DNA from: Paenibacillus sp. JQZ6Y-1
GTDB lineage: Bacteria; Bacillota; Bacilli; Paenibacillales; Paenibacillaceae
Direction: 5' to 3'
Assembly: GCF_040719145.1 (NCBI RefSeq)
Contig: NZ_JBFDUZ010000001.1
Span: 1,054,001 to 1,118,000, forward strand
DNA: 64,000 nucleotides
The translations under genes were made by a program, and so were the position numbers. Numbering within the stretch: the first letter of the stretch is position 1; each line of letters opens with the position of its first letter. This document shows positions 61,132 through 64,000 of this stretch, one piece after another. A model generated the notes under the pieces. That model was given only the letters and a program-made list of their open reading frames with translations. It made no database searches and had not been told where the DNA came from.

Positions 61132-61563
61132 ATGATGTTTACGATTGAACAATGTGAGCAAGCATTGACCAAACATGATTTGGATGCACTGGAGCAGCAG
61201 CTTGGAAACGTATTTCCACCTGCTTATCGTCAGCACTTTTTGCAATATAATGGTGGATATTTATCGGATGAATGGATGGAGCGGGGGCGGCTTGGCTTTG
61301 GCGGCTTTAATGAGATTCGATATGGGAAACGGCCAGCTGAACAATTGTATGCCGATCTATTAGAATGTTTTCCAGAGCTAGAGTATTTGTTTCCCTTTGC
61401 TTATGATCAAGGAGGAAATAGCTTTTTAATCTCCCTACGGAAAGGCTCGGATTATGGTGAGATTTATATCTGGTTGATGGATGAAAAGGAATTGGTGCCA
61501 GTTGCCGATTCATTTGAGCACTTCTGGTGGCGATTGAAGACGGAAATTGATGACTCCGAATAA
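61132..61563 (+). CDS. SUKH (SMI1/KNR4) immunity-like protein, copy 3
   Basis: A 143-aa paralog, about 89% identical to copy 1 by eye. Differences include RLGFGGFNEIRYGKRPAEQ, NSFLISLRKG and IWLMDEK. AAAGGAG precedes the first ATG. Its stop lies 17 nt before the intact SGNH hydrolase gene, so the two are probably co-transcribed. This is the likely ancestral arrangement, because the remnant after copy 1 preserves the same SUKH-SGNH junction. No toxin gene is visible nearby. Confidence 0.8.
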   Translation: MMFTIEQCEQALTKHDLDALEQQLGNVFPPAYRQHFLQYNGGYLSDEWMERGRLGFGGFNEIRYGKRPAEQLYADLLECFPELEYLFPFAYDQGGNSFLISLRKGSDYGEIYIWLMDEKELVPVADSFEHFWWRLKTEIDDSE

Positions 61564-61580
61564 AGAAAAGAGGAAGATGG

Positions 61581-62249
61581 ATGAACACGGATTTTTATCA
61601 AGGCAAAAAAGCAGTATTTCTTGGCGATAGCATTACATTCGGCTATGGGCTGCAAGCGGGAGAGCGCGCCTATCCAGAACTGGTTGGAGAACAGCTGGGG
61701 TTTGCGCAGGTTGATAATCATGGCATTTCGGGAAGTAGTGTCACCAGTGGTGGGCATGAACCGATGTGCGAGCGTTTGGATCAATTGAATGATGAGGCGG
61801 ATATTCTGTTTTTCATGGGAGGACGTAACGATTTTTCCATGGGAACTGGTGATTTTGGCGATATAAATAGTGATCCACAACAAACCGATACCTTTTACGG
61901 AGCGTTAAAATATATTGCTGAGTTTTTTATTACCTCTTATCCGAGTAAACTGATCGTTTTTGTAACTCCGCCACATGGCTCAAGTGATGCAGTGCCCGAG
62001 CATTTACCTAATTCGGTTACAGGAAGAACATATGGTGATTACGCCGAAGCCGTGCGAGAAGTGGCTGCGCATTATTCGCTGCCTTGCTGTGATCTGTGGA
62101 AAATTGCAGGGGTTCAGCCTTTGTTGCCCGTGCATCGTCAGATGTACTTCACAGGCGAGCAAGGCATACCGGATGGGCTGCATCCCAATCAAGCAGGGCA
62201 TCAACGCTTAGCGGAGCGGTTAAGTGGATTTTTAAAAACATTGGTGTAA
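61581..62249 (+). CDS. SGNH/GDSL-family hydrolase
   Basis: A 222-aa cytosolic esterase-like protein. Block I is FLGDSITFGYGLQAG (nucleophile Ser near 18), the Gly block is HGISGSSVTSGG, block III is MGGRNDFSMG (Asn in RND) and block V is DGLHPNQAGHQRL (Asp/His). The weak site AGAGGAAG precedes the ATG. It is distinct from the SGNH enzyme at 58.1 kb. It follows SUKH copy 3 by 17 nt and its first codons are found again as a remnant at 60464. Substrate unknown. Confidence 0.87.
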   Translation: MNTDFYQGKKAVFLGDSITFGYGLQAGERAYPELVGEQLGFAQVDNHGISGSSVTSGGHEPMCERLDQLNDEADILFFMGGRNDFSMGTGDFGDINSDPQQTDTFYGALKYIAEFFITSYPSKLIVFVTPPHGSSDAVPEHLPNSVTGRTYGDYAEAVREVAAHYSLPCCDLWKIAGVQPLLPVHRQMYFTGEQGIPDGLHPNQAGHQRLAERLSGFLKTLV

Positions 62250-62292
62250 TGGGTATATACAAGAGTGGATAGGCATGAGGGAGGAATGAAAT

Positions 62293-63489
62293 ATGACTGG
62301 CAAAGCCATTGATACATTTATTCGCAATGAGCGCGAAGCCTATTGGGCAGCGTGGGCAGATCAATTAGCAGTGAAATTTGCCGAACGTGCAGCCAAGCAC
62401 GATGCGGAAGGCTCCTTTCCGTTTGACAATTTTGATGATCTGAAACGGGCAGGCTATCCCAAGTTAACCGTCAGTCGTGATTATGGCGGCGACGGCTTAT
62501 CGCTGTACGAATGGTTGATCATACAGGAGCGTATTGCCTGTGGCGACGGGTCTACAGCGCTTAGTGCGGGTTGGCACGGTCATATGATGCTCCATTTCCG
62601 TGAAGCGGGCGATTGGCCAGATCCGACTTTTTCCGAATTTTGTCGTGATGTTGTAGCGCATGGGAATATGATCAACAAATTCGCCAGTGAGCGTGCCACG
62701 GGAAGTCCAACGCGCGGCGGTCGTCCAGAAACGACAGCCGTACGTACTGAAGGTGGCTGGTTGCTAAACGGTCGCAAAACGTACAGCACGCTGAGTCCAC
62801 TGCTGACGGATTTTATCGTTAGTGCTGGGATAGATGGACAAGCGGAGGTGGGCGATTTTCTGATTCGTTCACGCGAAGGCATTACCGTCGATGAGACGTG
62901 GAATACACTCGGTATGCGGGCGACAGGCAGTCATGATGTCGTGCTGCAAGATGTATTTGTCCCAGATCGTCAACTGTTGACGACGTACATTCCCGGCGTA
63001 TCCAAAAAAGTGAATGACGACGGCGATGGCACAATGCTGCATATTCCGGCATGTTATCTTGGCATCGCTTATGCTGCGCGTGACTTTGCGCTAAACTATG
63101 CTGCCCACTATACGCCGAATAGTCTGAATGAGCCGATTGCCACATTACCGCATATTCGTCAGTGGATCGGTCAGATCGAGAGCGAGCTACGCCTAGCGCG
63201 GACGCTGCTGTATGATGTGGCGGATCGCTGGGATCGCGAGCCAGAGCAGCGTCGTTACCTGCGTCCAGATGTGGGGCTGGTCAAATACAATGCGGTACAT
63301 CTAGCGAATCAGGTGGTGGACAAGGCGATGAAAATCGTCGGTGGGGCAGCTCTATCCAAAAATCTACCGCTAGAGCGACTATACCGCGATGTACGTGCTG
63401 GACTGCATAATCCGCCAATGGAGGATGCAGTTATTCAGACGATGGCGCGTACTGCACTGGCTGAGCTAGAATCGGGTAATGAATCATAA
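62293..63489 (+). CDS. Acyl-CoA dehydrogenase-family flavoprotein
   Basis: A 398-aa soluble flavoprotein with the three-part acyl-CoA dehydrogenase fold: a helical N-terminal domain (YPKLTVSRDYGGDGLSLYEW ... ERIACGDGSTALSAGWH), a beta domain with SERATGSPTRGGRPETTAV and NGRKTYSTLSP (flavin contacts), and a helical C-terminal domain with VDKAMKIVGGAALSKNLPLERLYRDVRAG. The usual catalytic Glu position is unclear and S-E-R-A-x-G is reminiscent of DszC/SfnB-type FMN monooxygenases, so it may oxygenate or dehydrogenate a sulfur or carbon compound. GGAGG precedes the ATG. It is 43 nt after the SGNH gene; the link is unknown. Confidence 0.82.
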   Translation: MTGKAIDTFIRNEREAYWAAWADQLAVKFAERAAKHDAEGSFPFDNFDDLKRAGYPKLTVSRDYGGDGLSLYEWLIIQERIACGDGSTALSAGWHGHMMLHFREAGDWPDPTFSEFCRDVVAHGNMINKFASERATGSPTRGGRPETTAVRTEGGWLLNGRKTYSTLSPLLTDFIVSAGIDGQAEVGDFLIRSREGITVDETWNTLGMRATGSHDVVLQDVFVPDRQLLTTYIPGVSKKVNDDGDGTMLHIPACYLGIAYAARDFALNYAAHYTPNSLNEPIATLPHIRQWIGQIESELRLARTLLYDVADRWDREPEQRRYLRPDVGLVKYNAVHLANQVVDKAMKIVGGAALSKNLPLERLYRDVRAGLHNPPMEDAVIQTMARTALAELESGNES

Positions 63490-63621
63490 TCTAGCTGCTC
63501 ACCATATAACAGTTGCGTCTATACTCATGTTATTGGTGACAACGCCTAACTAGATGTTAACGAGATCGAACTGTATCCCGATGTATAGAATCATCCAATC
63601 CATGTATGGAAGGTGATGGAG

Positions 63622-64000
63622 ATGTCCCAACGTTTACAGAACTGGTCGGAATGGAATACCGATGAGCGTTTACAGGAATTGTTACGTATTGATTCTTCTT
63701 TATCGTTAGACGAAATAGAACAACTGCTGCCTACAGTACAAGATACAGAGAGCGATGATATTCTGCGGATCGAGATTTGGAAAGTGCTTGGTTTGTACAG
63801 TGACGAATCATCCAAGCCGTTGATTCGCACGACTGTGCATGATCACTGGCAGCATGAGCAGGATGAAGAATATGTACAAATTGCGATGCTAGAAGCGCTA
63901 GGTGCAATGGACGCCGAGCCTAAGGATATTCAGCTGGCAATCTCGATTGTGCAGAGTGAGGAGTATATTTTGGTTCGTTCAGCAGCTTTTGCGCTGCTGC
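63622..64000 (+). CDS. HEAT-repeat-like protein (partial, cut by window end)
   Basis: The first 126 codons of a longer gene, with AAGGTGA 5 nt before the ATG at 63622. The product is acidic and made of paired helices: LDEIEQLLPTVQDTESDDILRIEIWKVLGLYSDESSKPLI, EYVQIAMLEALGAMDAEPKDIQ and VQSEEYILVRSAAFALL. These match the spacing of HEAT or PBS-lyase-type repeats, which bind proteins or RNA. No further function can be read from this part. Confidence 0.7.
   Translation, partial: MSQRLQNWSEWNTDERLQELLRIDSSLSLDEIEQLLPTVQDTESDDILRIEIWKVLGLYSDESSKPLIRTTVHDHWQHEQDEEYVQIAMLEALGAMDAEPKDIQLAISIVQSEEYILVRSAAFALL

Larger units (their letters stand above)
59934..61563 (+). repeat. Three tandem repeats, each with promoter region, leader and SUKH gene
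   Basis: The block starting with AAGCTGATATAATAC and running through the leader and a 429-nt coding region recurs. Unit 1 begins at about 59934, unit 2 at about 60551, and unit 3, with a shortened upstream part, at about 61076. Unit 1 ends with a broken copy of the SGNH gene's 5' end, so the duplicated segment once included the junction with that gene. Confidence 0.85.

Noticed and set aside
59934-61563. Assembly artefact as the cause of the SUKH triplication
   Set aside because: The copies differ at many scattered amino acid positions and have different flanks, so they are true paralogs.
1-64000. CRISPR array, prophage, intact insertion sequence, tRNA or rRNA
   Set aside because: No regular spaced repeats, phage structural genes, transposase with inverted repeats, or RNA gene signatures were seen.

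Overview
The window is a chromosomal stretch of a low-to-mid GC, spore-former-type Firmicute, most likely Paenibacillus or a close relative. The reasons are strong AAGGAGG-type ribosome binding sites with ATG, GTG and TTG starts, sigma-A promoters with 17-nt spacers, frequent hairpin-plus-U terminators, and Bacillales-type proteins (PucR-controlled purine genes, UxaA with a fused SAF domain, FumC of 462 aa). No rRNA, tRNA, CRISPR array, phage or intact transposon was seen.

Layout. 1-9.3 kb: housekeeping and small regulatory genes: a GyrI-like protein, a marR-MFS pair, transaldolase-like aldolase, a soluble chemoreceptor, ung, fumC, and a nucleotidyltransferase-like gene behind a clear Fur box. 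9.3-17.3 kb (minus strand): secreted subtilisin, a one-module NRPS (partial C, A, T, reductase), a membrane chemoreceptor and a small coiled-coil protein. 17.5-21.7 kb: rpiA, azoreductase, a MarR regulator and an orphan peptide-binding lipoprotein. 22.4-25.6 kb: a three-gene operon of an ABM-domain protein, a cobalamin-binding protein with the Wx9EH motif of light sensors, and a soluble hybrid histidine kinase. 25.8-29.4 kb: methyltransferase, acetyltransferase, and a divergent tetR/MFS pair with shared operator-like sites.

29.7-46.0 kb is a purine catabolism locus: PucR, OHCU decarboxylase, HIU hydrolase, allantoinase, allantoate amidohydrolase, ureidoglycine-glyoxylate aminotransferase, a gamma-glutamyltransferase-like protein that fits oxamate amidohydrolase, a purine-deaminase-like amidohydrolase, and a three-subunit xanthine dehydrogenase with two molybdenum-cofactor accessory proteins. 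Together they could convert guanine/xanthine through urate and allantoin to ureidoglycine, oxalurate and possibly oxalate. No urate oxidase, purine permease or oxamate transcarbamylase is visible.

46.7-64 kb: a phosphotransferase, a TPR protein and a SUKH protein, then a plant-polysaccharide-like sugar locus (uxaB, uxaA, aldo/keto reductase, GH42 beta-galactosidase with a divergent AraC regulator, alpha/beta and SGNH esterases, SMP-30 lactonase). Next come three tandem SUKH immunity-like paralogs with an embedded broken copy of the 5' end of the following SGNH hydrolase gene, an acyl-CoA-dehydrogenase-like flavoprotein, and a HEAT-repeat protein cut by the window end.

The most interesting items are the cobalamin photosensor-kinase operon, the SUKH triplication with its gene remnant, the A-T-R NRPS, the purine locus with its oxamate-type branch, and the Fur-boxed nucleotidyltransferase. 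Functions are inferred from motifs read by eye; no database search was possible.
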